Shown piece by piece: positions 1-9,473 of a stretch of DNA of 64,000 bases; the first letter of the stretch is position 1; each line of letters begins with the position of its first letter. The notes beneath the pieces are model-generated. The model worked only from the letters and a program-made list of their open reading frames with translations, had not been told where the DNA came from and did no database searches. The position numbers and the translations under genes are program-made. This stretch comes from Paludibacteraceae bacterium (GTDB taxonomy: Bacteria; Bacteroidota; Bacteroidia; Bacteroidales; Paludibacteraceae), in the NCBI GenBank assembly GCA_031292565.1, contig JARLGW010000001.1, forward strand, positions 620,001 to 684,000. The letters run 5' to 3'.

Positions 1-48
1 TTATTTTATATAAATGGTTATATAATTATAATATATAAAAGATAAAAA

Positions 49-360
49 ATGAGAACGAAATTAATTGTACTACTAATGGGGCTTATGATAGGATGCGGCA
101 ACCTGTTAGCACAAGACAAAAGCCAAACAAAAGAGATGAACGTCTCTACCTACCCTAACCCAACTACCGAAGGATTTTATGTTAATGCCGGAGAAACAAA
201 TGCATTAGTAATTATTTACAATATATCTGGCGAATTGTTAATAACAAAAACTATTAGCGGAAAAGAATATATCCCTGTAGATGGCTTACGTAAAGGAACT
301 TACTTTGTAAAAATAACAACCAATCAAGGTTCGTTGACCAAGAAATTGATTGTAAAATAA
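49..360 (+). CDS. Orphan type IX secretion sorting-domain miniprotein
   Basis: This 103-residue protein has a signal peptide (about residues 1-21, hydrophobic core then LLAQ) followed almost at once by a type IX (Por) C-terminal sorting domain. The domain shows YPNP near residue 35, GTYFVKI near 88 and a lysine-rich end LTKKLIVK. Such domains normally sit behind a large secreted cargo; here no cargo domain is present. It could be a remnant of a larger gene whose front lies outside the window, but the good start codon and signal peptide argue for a complete small gene. Family assignment is firm; the role is unknown. Confidence 0.8.
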   Translation: MRTKLIVLLMGLMIGCGNLLAQDKSQTKEMNVSTYPNPTTEGFYVNAGETNALVIIYNISGELLITKTISGKEYIPVDGLRKGTYFVKITTNQGSLTKKLIVK

Positions 361-476
361 GTATCTGCACATTTCCTTCTAAAAGACTGAAATCCACCCC
401 AGCAACAAAAGGATTCCGCCCCGTGAAATTACTATCCTTAGTGATTATTAAAATTCTTGGCTAAAATTCATTTCAA

Positions 477-507
477 TTTGTGACAATGTTGAAAAAAAGT
501 ACCTTTG
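477..507 (+). promoter_or_regulatory. Bacteroidota-type promoter of the transglutaminase-like gene
   Basis: TTTG at 477..480, 19 bases, then TACCTTTG at 500..507 fits the Bacteroidota -33/-7 consensus exactly. It predicts a start near 514 and a leader of about 50 bases before the ATG at 562. Confidence 0.7.
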
Positions 508-561
508 TAAATCCTTGGACTAAACAAACGATACATTTCAATCACACAAATCAACCCGAAC

Positions 562-2562
562 ATGAAAAGCCTTATTCATAAGTTTTTAATTACTATTATT
601 CTTTTCACTTCCGTTTCAATCTCTCTTTTTGCTCAAATAGACACCATTGCCATTCAAAAAATAGCAAATCACATACCAGCTTCCAAAACCAAGAATCCTG
701 ACATATTGGCTACGGCCCTTTGCGAGGGAAATGCCAACGATGCGAGCAAAGTAACGGCCATCAGTTACTGGATAGCTACCCACGTGGATTACGACTACAA
801 AGGATACGTGGAACGCAGAGCAGAAGTTTGGAACCCGGAAACCGTGTTAAAAAAACGCAAAGCATTATGTGGCGAATATGCCATACTATTCCAGCAAATG
901 TGTAAAGCCGTGAACATAAAAGCCGAAGTAGTAGGTGGATACACCAAGGAAATAGACTTCACCCCCAACGATACCCTATTCCGCTCCAATCACGCGTGGT
1001 CGGCTGTGCAAGTGGATGGAGCATGGAAATTAGTCGATTTAACCTTTGCTGCCGGTGCTGTAGTACAAAGTAACCAGTCCTTAAAAAAAATTACCAAAGG
1101 CATTTTCGGCATGCCATACAAACCAGCATACACATTCAAAAAGAAATATGATTCGCAATGGATATTGGCCGACCCTCACAAAATGGTGTACACCCATCTG
1201 CCTGAATTACCCATGTTCCAACTATTGGAAAACCCAGTGCCCCTCTCTATATTTATGCAAGGCGATAAAACAATAGAACAATACCTGGCGAGCAATTCAA
1301 CTATCGACACTCAAAACACGGCAATAAACGATTACACATCCAAATCAGCCGTGGAGAAATACATCTACAACGGAGAAGAAGGATGGAAAAACAACCCGTT
1401 CAATAATTCGTTGCGAGGATCCATGTATATAAACGCCTTGGACAGCATGTACGAGAAATATTTCGATAGCAAAACAAGAATGCTTGATGCTGACAGAGCA
1501 ACGCTGAAACAAATGAAACGGTACGCCTTCCTTTCCGATTCCTTATTAAAACAAACACTGAAAGATAACGATCAGGAATTTATCCAGCTGCAAAAACGCA
1601 GCGAAAGTTGGAAAGAGAATCTTAAAACCAGCAACAAGCAATACATCACCGACCTTAAAGCCCGTGTAAAAGAAAATAATGGCAACATAAAGCTAAGTAA
1701 CAAAAGCAACAGTAAAGGCAAAACAATGACAAGTTACTTCAACAGCAAATACAACCAGTTTAGAAAAATAAAACCAATAGACGACCTTCGTCGACCTAAA
1801 ACGCCCGACTCTACAGCGGCTCGCCAAAGCCGCCTGCTGATGTATCAGCAGGACTCTATTTGGAAACTCGTGTGCCTGAAAAACCTAATAGATTTATACA
1901 AAGCCAACGAACCATATACGATGGAGAAAGTTACAGCCAAAGTAAATACCGAACAGGAAGCATTAACTATTTACGACAATAATTATCAGAGAATAAAACA
2001 AACTGACGCGGCATACGCCGAAGGCGTGCCATTAGCACACACCTCTCCCGATTTCATCCAAAAGAAGTGGTTGGGAAAAGGAAATTCCTATGCCGACAGC
2101 TTGAAGAAAGCAAACATCGATGTGATGGAGGGCGACTTATACAACAGCCAATTGCAATTTTTCGACTTTGCCAAACTATATACCAAATCCACCAAGGATC
2201 GCTTGACAATGATTAAAACAGCCAAAAGAGGTTCGGGTACAGATCAAAAAGAAGATTCAACCTACTCTGCCGTGGTGCGCAGGTTCACCCGCGATATGGA
2301 AGACTTCCAACTCTACCTTAAACCTTACGTGGCAAACCAAAATAACTTGAGCAATTACCTTGAAAACCAAAACAACCGAATTACAAACATCATAGGTAAA
2401 CTTCAAAAAGAAAGTGACGTGGAAAATTTCCGTCACAACTCCTACATGCAATACAGGCAGAAAATACGAATGGGCGAAAACAACCGCACCAAACTAGCAC
2501 TAAAGCAAATTAACAAATATGGCCCAATCATAGACCGAAGCCTGCAAGCCAAGAAAAAATAA
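562..2562 (+). CDS. Exported transglutaminase-like protein
   Basis: A 666-residue protein with a signal peptide (residues 1-24, ending SLFAQ) and a transglutaminase-like fold. The Cys-His-Asp triad is visible as C103 (ALCGEY), H144 (SNHAWSAV) and D159 (KLVDLTF). Known relatives include periplasmic peptidases and cytokinesis-type transglutaminase-like proteins, so the chemistry (hydrolysis or cross-linking) is open. Residues from about 260 to 660 are charged and mostly helical with no domain I recognise. It is monocistronic, with a strong promoter upstream and a 24-bp palindromic terminator downstream. Confidence 0.75.
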   Translation: MKSLIHKFLITIILFTSVSISLFAQIDTIAIQKIANHIPASKTKNPDILATALCEGNANDASKVTAISYWIATHVDYDYKGYVERRAEVWNPETVLKKRKALCGEYAILFQQMCKAVNIKAEVVGGYTKEIDFTPNDTLFRSNHAWSAVQVDGAWKLVDLTFAAGAVVQSNQSLKKITKGIFGMPYKPAYTFKKKYDSQWILADPHKMVYTHLPELPMFQLLENPVPLSIFMQGDKTIEQYLASNSTIDTQNTAINDYTSKSAVEKYIYNGEEGWKNNPFNNSLRGSMYINALDSMYEKYFDSKTRMLDADRATLKQMKRYAFLSDSLLKQTLKDNDQEFIQLQKRSESWKENLKTSNKQYITDLKARVKENNGNIKLSNKSNSKGKTMTSYFNSKYNQFRKIKPIDDLRRPKTPDSTAARQSRLLMYQQDSIWKLVCLKNLIDLYKANEPYTMEKVTAKVNTEQEALTIYDNNYQRIKQTDAAYAEGVPLAHTSPDFIQKKWLGKGNSYADSLKKANIDVMEGDLYNSQLQFFDFAKLYTKSTKDRLTMIKTAKRGSGTDQKEDSTYSAVVRRFTRDMEDFQLYLKPYVANQNNLSNYLENQNNRITNIIGKLQKESDVENFRHNSYMQYRQKIRMGENNRTKLALKQINKYGPIIDRSLQAKKK

Positions 2563-2611
2563 CTAGCAGAGATACTCCTTACAGCTTGTTCTTTGGGTAG
2601 CATATATATAC

Positions 2612-2659
2612 AAAACAAATAAGGGAACTAATTTCGAAATTAGTTCCCTTATTTGTTTT
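2612..2659. terminator. Perfect 24-bp palindrome, bidirectional terminator
   Basis: A 48-base perfect palindrome (centre TTTCGAAA at 2635/2636) lies between two convergent genes. It ends in T-runs on both strands, so it can stop transcription from either side. Confidence 0.85.
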
Positions 2660-2674
2660 TAGTAGTGTGTGGGC

Positions 2675-3463
2675 TTAACGTTGAACATCGTCCAGCGTTC
2701 CTATCACTTTATATTGAACTCCAGACGAAGTTACTACCGTTTTGTAAAGAATATTATCATATTCAAAATATGTTTTCCCACCAATTACAACAGCTCTTAC
2801 ATCGTCAGCCGGAAGTTCGGGTACAATAGCTCCCATTGGAGGATCCACTACTTCGTAATTGTCAGTAGCTATTTCGCGGTAATATACACCACCATAATAA
2901 TAGTAAGGTAATGTACCCACCATTAAGGTTAAAAATCCGTTAGGGATAAGGCTTACACGTATTCCACGAGGAGGAGTTGTAACAATATAAGCACCGTTAT
3001 TTACTCTGTAATAACGGCCGTTATCATACGAGTAATCAATACCTCTGTAGCTTACCCGGCGGTAGTCTTCATGTATTTCCGTAATTCTTCTTTCAGGGCG
3101 GTTGGTTACTATCACGGTATTTTCTCTTGGGTAGTGCTTTACTTCCCGGTTACCACCTCTTACCACAACTGGCTGTCTGTTATTGTCTCCGAAACTACCC
3201 CTTCTGCCATTGTTGGCATTGTTGTTACCACCTCTAGTCGTGTTATTATCAGTTTTAACGGCGGGAGTCGGTGTACTTAAGCTAGCACCTCTGCCTCCTG
3301 ATGTATTTGAATTTTGGCTTGGGTTTGAAACTGCATTTGAGCTTCTAGATGGTGAAGACGAGCGGGCGTTGTTATAATCGCTGCGGCTTTGGGCATTAAG
3401 GCCAACGGTTCCCCATAGGAGAAACATAGCCGGTAGTGTTAGTGTAATAATGTTAGTTTTCAT
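2675..3463 (-). CDS. Exported DUF6515-like protein
   Basis: The likely start is the internal ATG at 3463, which begins a clean signal peptide (MKTNIITLTLPAMFLLWGTV, cleaved near LNAQ); the upstream ATG at 3484 only adds seven residues before it. After the signal comes a Ser/Asn/Gly/Arg-rich low-complexity stretch (about residues 25-100). A Tyr-rich C-terminal region follows, with repeated GRYYRV, GVYYRE and NILYKTV units and a PPRGIRV motif, resembling the DUF6515 family of exported Bacteroidota proteins. The function is unknown. Confidence 0.7.
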   Translation of the reverse strand: MKTNIITLTLPAMFLLWGTVGLNAQSRSDYNNARSSSPSRSSNAVSNPSQNSNTSGGRGASLSTPTPAVKTDNNTTRGGNNNANNGRRGSFGDNNRQPVVVRGGNREVKHYPRENTVIVTNRPERRITEIHEDYRRVSYRGIDYSYDNGRYYRVNNGAYIVTTPPRGIRVSLIPNGFLTLMVGTLPYYYYGGVYYREIATDNYEVVDPPMGAIVPELPADDVRAVVIGGKTYFEYDNILYKTVVTSSGVQYKVIGTLDDVQR

Positions 3464-3593
3464 AATCGTGTTTTTTAGTTGCACATCATATCAAGTGTAT
3501 AACAAATGTAATACCAAACTTTATTTATATCAAGAAACTTGAATATTAGTTTGATATAAATAGAATAACAAATTGATAATCAAATTATTCATT

Positions 3594-3632
3594 GCTAAAA
3601 AAACAAAAGCCCGAAGTAAATACTTCAGGCTT
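3594..3632 (-). terminator. Intrinsic terminator after pdxA
   Basis: An 11-bp hairpin with one mismatch (arms 3607..3617 and 3622..3632) is followed on the minus strand by a T-rich run just past the pdxA stop. Confidence 0.7.
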
Positions 3633-3639
3633 CATTTGT

Positions 3640-4707
3640 TTATTCTACAATACCGCTTTTTTCCACTTCCTGTTTCTTTAATGGATTAGCTGTTATTTCT
3701 TTATGTTGTTTGCGATGATGGTAAATATCGCATGCCATATATAAAGCGTTTCTGAACGACTCTTCCGAAGCCAGGTTTTGTCCGGCTATTTCATATTCCG
3801 TGCCATGTATTGGAGCCGTACGGATTATAGGCAGATTGGCCGTGTAGTTTACACCCATGTTCATGGATATGGCTTTGAACGGAATCATCCCTTGATCGTG
3901 ATACATGGCAAGCACAGCATCATATTTTGTAAAATGGCTAGAACCAAAGAAGCTGTCCGCAGCCAACGGGCCTACACACAAATAATGGCTGTCGTTTAGC
4001 TCTTTGATAGCCGGAATAATAACCCTGGTTTCTTCGTCACCCAACAAGCCGTCCTCTCCCGCGTGCGGATTTAAAGATAAAACAGCAATGCGAGGTTTGT
4101 GTACCCCGAAATCCTGAATAAGAATATTATTTAATGTCTTTACTTTTTTTACAATAAGTTCTTTTGTAATTAATCCTGACACGCTGGATAAAGAGGTATG
4201 TCCTGTTAAGAGGGCTATTTTCAACGAGTCATTTAGCATCATCATTAAAGCTTCACCTTTTTTGTGCAAAAGTTCTTCTAAAAATTCAGTATGACCAAGA
4301 AACATAGATTTATCCGAGGACATGCTTTTTCTGTTGATTGGAGCCGTAACCAAAGCATCAATCAAACCCTTGTTGAGGTCGTCGGTAGCCATTTCCAAAG
4401 CAGCCAACGCGGCAACTCCGGCTTCGGGCGATGATTTGGCTATTTCTACCTTAATTTCATCATCGGAACAGTTGATAATATTTACTTTTTTAGAGTGGGC
4501 TTCGGATATGTTTGAAATAACATTCAAGTTGAACGATTGAATATCCATTAGTTTACGGTGATAAGCAGCAGCTTTAGGTGAACCGTAGATAATGGGTGTA
4601 CACTGTTCCAAAATTTGATTATCAGAGAGGGATTTAATAATTACCTCGTATCCAATACCATTTATATCCCCTTGAGTGATACCTATTTTTATTCGTTCCT
4701 TTTCCAT
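3640..4707 (-). CDS. pdxA: 4-hydroxythreonine-4-phosphate dehydrogenase
   Basis: A 355-residue protein matching PdxA over its whole length: ITQGDINGIGYEVI at the N-terminus, a GHTEFLEE metal-binding motif, LNPHAGEDG, and MYHDQGMIPFKAI. PdxA oxidises 4-phosphohydroxy-L-threonine with NAD in the DXP-dependent pathway of pyridoxal phosphate synthesis in the cytoplasm. The enzyme is a divalent-metal-dependent dimer. It lies about 110 bases downstream of rlmN on the same strand and has its own terminator. Assignment is secure. Confidence 0.95.
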   Translation of the reverse strand: MEKERIKIGITQGDINGIGYEVIIKSLSDNQILEQCTPIIYGSPKAAAYHRKLMDIQSFNLNVISNISEAHSKKVNIINCSDDEIKVEIAKSSPEAGVAALAALEMATDDLNKGLIDALVTAPINRKSMSSDKSMFLGHTEFLEELLHKKGEALMMMLNDSLKIALLTGHTSLSSVSGLITKELIVKKVKTLNNILIQDFGVHKPRIAVLSLNPHAGEDGLLGDEETRVIIPAIKELNDSHYLCVGPLAADSFFGSSHFTKYDAVLAMYHDQGMIPFKAISMNMGVNYTANLPIIRTAPIHGTEYEIAGQNLASEESFRNALYMACDIYHHRKQHKEITANPLKKQEVEKSGIVE

Positions 4708-4816
4708 TTCTTGTTTTTTATGACATTAAATATAATGTTGTTCAGGGCAAATGTATTTTTAATCCTATTTCAGAATTAGAAGTAAAAATAATGAAAATTT
4801 TCCTATTTAAGTATAA

Positions 4817-5848
4817 TCACTCTTTTTCTTCTTCTTGTTTTTTAGCCGTGGAAAGCATGCCACATGCAGCTAGAATATCTTCACCTCTGGATTTGCGGAT
4901 CGTTGAGATAATATTATTTTGGGTAAGATAATCTCTAAACCATGTTATTTGTTCCTCGTTGGCACTTTTTAAATCAACTCCTGGGATTTCGTGGAAACGG
5001 ATTAAATTCACTCTACACTCCAATCCTGAAAGAATTCTCACCAATTCGCGCGCATGTCTCATCGTGTCGTTGTATCCTTTAAATAAAATATATTCAAAAG
5101 AGACCCGCCGCTGGTGATTGAAATCATAGTCTTTTAGCAATTTAATAACATCCTGTATGGGGTAAGCTTTTTCTATAGGCATTAGTTTAAGCCGCTCTTC
5201 GGAGAATGGATTATGTAGGCTGATTGCCAAGTGGCATTTCGACCGTTCGAGAAACACTTTTAAGCCGGGGATTAATCCGATAGAGGAAACCGTAATACGT
5301 TTGGGACTCCATGCACAACCGTAGTCCGACGTTAGTATTTCCAAGGCTCTGAGTACGGCCAACGAATTATCCAAAGGTTCGCCCATCCCCATTAATACCA
5401 CGTTGGTTAATTGATCCGCTTCGGGAATGGAAAATATTTGGTTTAAAATATCACCAGCGGTTAAATTGCCTGCAAAACCTTGCTTACCGGTCATACAGAA
5501 CAGGCAATCCATTTTACATCCTACTTGCGACGAAACACAAAGAGTGGCTCTCTCATCTTCCGGTATAAATACGCTTTCGATATATCCTTGCAGCGTTTGA
5601 AACAAATACTTTTTTGTTCCATCTTCCGATTTCATAACCTCCACAACAGTTGTTCTACCCACACAATAATTTTCCTTTAGCAGTTCTCTGTTTTTAACAG
5701 AGATGTTGGTCATCAAGTCGATGTTAGTGGTTCTCTTTCGGTAAAGCCATTCGCATATCTGTTTGGCAGTAAAGGCGGGAAGCTTGAGAGCTGATGTTAT
5801 CTCTTGCAGCTCGTGTAATGTTTTTCCTATTAAAGCTTCTTTATCCAT
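4817..5848 (-). CDS. rlmN: 23S rRNA (adenine-2503-C2)-methyltransferase
   Basis: A 343-residue radical-SAM protein. The cluster-binding CxxxCxxC is CKMDCLFC, and the methyl-carrying second cysteine is in ILAACGML near the C-terminus. The MGMGEPLDN and SSIGLIPG segments are typical of RlmN. It methylates A2503 of 23S rRNA, and in many bacteria also A37 of some tRNAs, using a mixed-disulfide radical mechanism. Length is normal. It sits between ppiD and pdxA on the minus strand, separated from ppiD by a terminator hairpin. Confidence 0.95.
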   Translation of the reverse strand: MDKEALIGKTLHELQEITSALKLPAFTAKQICEWLYRKRTTNIDLMTNISVKNRELLKENYCVGRTTVVEVMKSEDGTKKYLFQTLQGYIESVFIPEDERATLCVSSQVGCKMDCLFCMTGKQGFAGNLTAGDILNQIFSIPEADQLTNVVLMGMGEPLDNSLAVLRALEILTSDYGCAWSPKRITVSSIGLIPGLKVFLERSKCHLAISLHNPFSEERLKLMPIEKAYPIQDVIKLLKDYDFNHQRRVSFEYILFKGYNDTMRHARELVRILSGLECRVNLIRFHEIPGVDLKSANEEQITWFRDYLTQNNIISTIRKSRGEDILAACGMLSTAKKQEEEKE

Positions 5849-5872
5849 TTTTTGTGTTGTTGTAGTTTAATA

Positions 5873-5908
5873 ATATAAAAAACGGAATGATTTCTATCAT
5901 TCCGTTTT
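5873..5908 (-). terminator. Intrinsic terminator after the prolyl isomerase gene
   Basis: A 13-bp stem (arms ending ACGGAATGAT and ATCATTCCGT) with a 4-base loop lies 31 bases past the stop codon and is followed on the minus strand by T6. Confidence 0.8.
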
Positions 5909-5938
5909 GTCCTTCGAAAAGGTTGGTTGCGTTTTTCA

Positions 5939-8074
5939 TTAATAGAATTTAGATCTATTATCTTCAATATCTGCTTTATCTTTTAATGCTTCAACTGCTC
6001 CGTAAACGGAATACATATATCTCATGTTGATTGCAGATTTTTCACTTTTAGCATTAAATGGAGCTGGGTTGATCGTTTGTTTTGTAACCTTAATTACATA
6101 TACTCCTTGTTTCCCTTTAATAGGTGCCGACACTTTATTTGGAGTTCCGAAAGCTGCATTTGCTATTACTTCGGGTTCAAAACCGGCTTTACCAAAAGCC
6201 ATTGATTCAAAATTAATTTGGTTGGCCGAATCAACTTTTGATGCTATTTGAGTTGCTAATGTATTCAAATCAGTTGTGTTCTTTGTTTTTAAGTCCGCGA
6301 TAATCAAGTCTGCTTTTTTATCGTTAATTATCATGGTTTTAATTTCAGGACTTACTTTTTTAAGTGATTTGTATCCTTTTGGACTTATGTTGGTTACAGA
6401 GGCTACAACGAATTGTTTTTCGCAATCATATACATCGGATACTGTACCTTGCTCGTTTTCAAATGCCCATTTAACAACTTGACGGGAATTTTTAACCATA
6501 CCCAAAGTTGGTGTGTTTTCATCCAAATCAGGTATTGGTTGCACTACATATCCGTTTTTCTTGGCATTTTTTTCAAATTCACCAATTGTTCTGCTTGTTC
6601 CTGCAAATTGTTTTGCCTGGTTGTAAATCTTGCTATATGTTTCTTGGCTTGGTGTTACCTCTGCATTTATTACGGCCAATTTTACTTTACTTATATTGGC
6701 GGTTTTATCAGTTACCTGCATAATTTGAATGGCTTGACCATTGTTATCTGTTGTGTCTTTATAGATAAAATAGCTCTTGAAAGGATGTGAAGAGCAAGCC
6801 TTATCTATTTCAGGAGTTAATGTGGATGATTTTATCCAACCAATTTCGCCTCCTTTTTGAGCAGTTTCCTGCATTTGAGAATATTTATGTGCTAATGTAG
6901 CAAAATCGGCTCCACTGTTTAATGCGGTTAAAATACTGTCGGCTAAAACTTTTGTTTTGTCCTTATCTTTAGTAGCTACTACAATGTGTCTAAGATTTAA
7001 TGAGTCGGGGCTTGAAATACCATTTTCAACTATACGAGCCATTTTATATGTGTCGCCAAAAAGCGTGGGACCGAACACTTCATCTTTCTTACCGCTAAAT
7101 GCAAAGCCTTTCAAATCGGGATCAATTTCTTTTGCCGAAAGTGCAATGTTCTTGTATGGTTTGGAGTTGTTTGAATTTACAAAAGATTCAACGTTTTTAG
7201 TGCTTACAAATTCCGGTTTTATTTTGTTAATCCATGTTTGTGCTTTTGAAAAATCTACAGAACTAGGATTCAAACTGAAAGAAACAAATTTCACATCTCT
7301 TGTTTCTTCTTTTTGTTTGTATCTTTCTTTAATTTTTTCGTATTTGTCTGCTATTTCTTTTTCTGAAACCGACACTTTATTATCGGGAACAGAAGCATAG
7401 GTTTTAGCTACGTAATTAACATCAACTGTTGCTTTTTTCGATTCAAATGCTAACTTGGCTTCAATGGAATTTGCGTTAAGGGCTTTGCTTAAAAGTATTT
7501 GATATTTTTCTTCCAGCTTGCTGGTTTTTATCAAGTTTTCAAAATACATCCAATAGCTTTTGGCTGTAGTATATTGTTCGCGTGCTTGAGGGTCGGTTGG
7601 TTCTTTTTCCAATTGACTCAAAAAGCTAATAAGCCTGTTTTTGTCAAATCTGCCAGTTTGAGGGTCGGCAAATATACGACGGCCTTGCACCAGTTGGTGA
7701 GGATTGTTACCAATGGTAAGATCCTTTAATTCATTTTTACCCACTGCCAATCCTACTTTTTCGGCTTCGGATGAAACCAAATTTTCTCTTAGCATGTTTT
7801 CCCAAACGGATTGACGAATTTGCAAATTGGTATTTTCGTCAACTGAAGGAATATTGTATTCTATTTTATAAACATTGGTAAGTTGTTCTATGGCAGCTTG
7901 GTAATCCTGTATCTTAATGGCTTTACCATTTATCTTTGCAATATTTTCTTTGGATTGATGGAAAAAAGAAGAACTATTATTTAGGAAATCTCCTACAATA
8001 AAGGCTAATAATGCCAACCCTATAATAACTAATAACAATACGCCTTTACTCCTGATTTTTTCTAATGTTGCCAT
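5939..8074 (-). CDS. Membrane-anchored periplasmic peptidyl-prolyl isomerase, PpiD/SurA-like
   Basis: A 711-residue protein with one N-terminal transmembrane segment (about residues 13-30, GVLLLVIIGLALLAFIVGDF), a SurA-N-like chaperone region, and one parvulin (PpiC) domain around residues 340-450 (LRHIVVATKDK to GGEIGWI). A second, diverged parvulin-like or chaperone region follows. By family it assists folding of outer-membrane and periplasmic proteins. It is the last gene of the minus-strand envelope cluster that includes lptC and the outer-membrane protein, which fits that role. Whether it is functionally PpiD or another family member cannot be settled here. Confidence 0.88.
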   Translation of the reverse strand: MATLEKIRSKGVLLLVIIGLALLAFIVGDFLNNSSSFFHQSKENIAKINGKAIKIQDYQAAIEQLTNVYKIEYNIPSVDENTNLQIRQSVWENMLRENLVSSEAEKVGLAVGKNELKDLTIGNNPHQLVQGRRIFADPQTGRFDKNRLISFLSQLEKEPTDPQAREQYTTAKSYWMYFENLIKTSKLEEKYQILLSKALNANSIEAKLAFESKKATVDVNYVAKTYASVPDNKVSVSEKEIADKYEKIKERYKQKEETRDVKFVSFSLNPSSVDFSKAQTWINKIKPEFVSTKNVESFVNSNNSKPYKNIALSAKEIDPDLKGFAFSGKKDEVFGPTLFGDTYKMARIVENGISSPDSLNLRHIVVATKDKDKTKVLADSILTALNSGADFATLAHKYSQMQETAQKGGEIGWIKSSTLTPEIDKACSSHPFKSYFIYKDTTDNNGQAIQIMQVTDKTANISKVKLAVINAEVTPSQETYSKIYNQAKQFAGTSRTIGEFEKNAKKNGYVVQPIPDLDENTPTLGMVKNSRQVVKWAFENEQGTVSDVYDCEKQFVVASVTNISPKGYKSLKKVSPEIKTMIINDKKADLIIADLKTKNTTDLNTLATQIASKVDSANQINFESMAFGKAGFEPEVIANAAFGTPNKVSAPIKGKQGVYVIKVTKQTINPAPFNAKSEKSAINMRYMYSVYGAVEALKDKADIEDNRSKFY

Positions 8075-8192
8075 TTTTTTGCAATAAATTAAGTTGTCTT
8101 TTTATGTCCGTGTTTTTTTTGAGCGCACGAATATACAAAAAAAAGTAAAATGAATATGATTGTGCCCGAATTAATTTAAGAACCGGGCGTTT

Positions 8193-9452
8193 TTATGTAC
8201 GAATTTGTAAATTCACTAATTCAATTTTATTGTTTGTTACCCGTAATATTTTGAAATAAAATTTATCAATTACGATGGTTTCGTTAATTTTAGGAAAATC
8301 CTGAAAATATTCTAAAATGTATCCCGCTATGGTTACATAATTGTCGGCCTCCGGTATGTCAAGCGAAAACTGCTGATTAACGAAATCAATTTCCAGTCGG
8401 CCAGATAAAATATACTCGGTGTCGTTATTTTTTTTATAAATCAAATTATTACTGTCGTGTTCATCTTCAATTTCACCAAATATTTCCTCCATTATATCTT
8501 CTAAGGTTACAATCCCTGCAATTCCCCCAAATTCATCTACCACCACGGCCATGCTCTTTTTTTGTTGGGTTAGTAATTGCAATAGTTTATTGGCCGGCAT
8601 GGTTTCCGGCACAATAGGAATTGTCTGGATATGCTCTCTCCATTCTACAGCATTTTTGAATAGCTCGGAAGAGTGTATATAGCCTATTATATTGTCGATG
8701 GTTTCGTCGTAAATCAAAATTTTAGAAAAGCCGGTTTCTATAAATTTGGCTTTTAATATATCAATGGTTATGTTTTTATCGAAAGCAACCACTTCTGTGC
8801 GTGGAACCATGCAGTCTTTCAGCTTTACACTTGAAAAATCCAACGCGTTTTGAAATATTTTCACTTCGTGTTCAATTTCTTCGTCTTCAGCATTTTCAAT
8901 ACTTTCTTGAACCCAAAAATCGAGATCCGTTCGGTTTAAACTGTAACGATTTTTTGTCTTTATATCGTTTAGCCCGAATATTTTTAAAATTAAGACGGAT
9001 AGGCTGCTTATAATTTTGGAAACGGGATACAGTATTATATAGCAAAGCCAAAGAGGAATGGAGAAAAACTTTAGCCACAGGTTGGAGTTGATTCTAAATA
9101 TTGTTTTGGGTAAGAATTCGCCTGAAAATAAAACGATTATGGTAGCAATAATGGTTTGTGCTAATGTTATAAACACAGCGTTGGTGGAAACCTGAGCTAA
9201 TGGGCTTTTTAATAGTACGGCCATTTGCAAGCCGTATATTACCAAGGCTATATTGTTGCCAACCAGCAAGGTGGATATAAATTGTTGTGGATTTTTGAAC
9301 AAGAAATTTAGGAACACCGTGGGGAGGCTTTTCTTTTTTTTGTCTAATTCAAACCGAAGTTTATTAGCGGAAATAAAAGCTATTTCCATTCCTGAAAAGA
9401 AAGCTGAAAACAATAGAGAAATGAATATAATAATGAGATTGTTCATATTCAT
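8193..9452 (-). CDS. HlyC/CorC-type CNNM/CBS transporter-like protein
   Basis: A 419-residue protein with an N-terminal CNNM (DUF21) membrane domain of about four segments (residues 1-180), a CBS pair (about 205-325; MVPRTEVVAFDK, then VVDEFGGIAGIVTLEDI), and a C-terminal CorC/HlyC domain. Related proteins export magnesium or other divalent ions; older 'hemolysin' labels are historical. It lies 21 bases downstream of lptC, so it is probably co-transcribed with the envelope cluster. The ion specificity is unknown. Confidence 0.88.
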   Translation of the reverse strand: MNMNNLIIIFISLLFSAFFSGMEIAFISANKLRFELDKKKKSLPTVFLNFLFKNPQQFISTLLVGNNIALVIYGLQMAVLLKSPLAQVSTNAVFITLAQTIIATIIVLFSGEFLPKTIFRINSNLWLKFFSIPLWLCYIILYPVSKIISSLSVLILKIFGLNDIKTKNRYSLNRTDLDFWVQESIENAEDEEIEHEVKIFQNALDFSSVKLKDCMVPRTEVVAFDKNITIDILKAKFIETGFSKILIYDETIDNIIGYIHSSELFKNAVEWREHIQTIPIVPETMPANKLLQLLTQQKKSMAVVVDEFGGIAGIVTLEDIMEEIFGEIEDEHDSNNLIYKKNNDTEYILSGRLEIDFVNQQFSLDIPEADNYVTIAGYILEYFQDFPKINETIVIDKFYFKILRVTNNKIELVNLQIRT

Positions 9453-9473
9453 TTATTGTGGTTTCATCTGTTT

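Noticed and set aside
8164-8188. GCCCG/CGGGC hairpin after the CNNM gene as terminator
   Set aside because: The stem is short, the loop long, and there is no T-run on the gene's strand.
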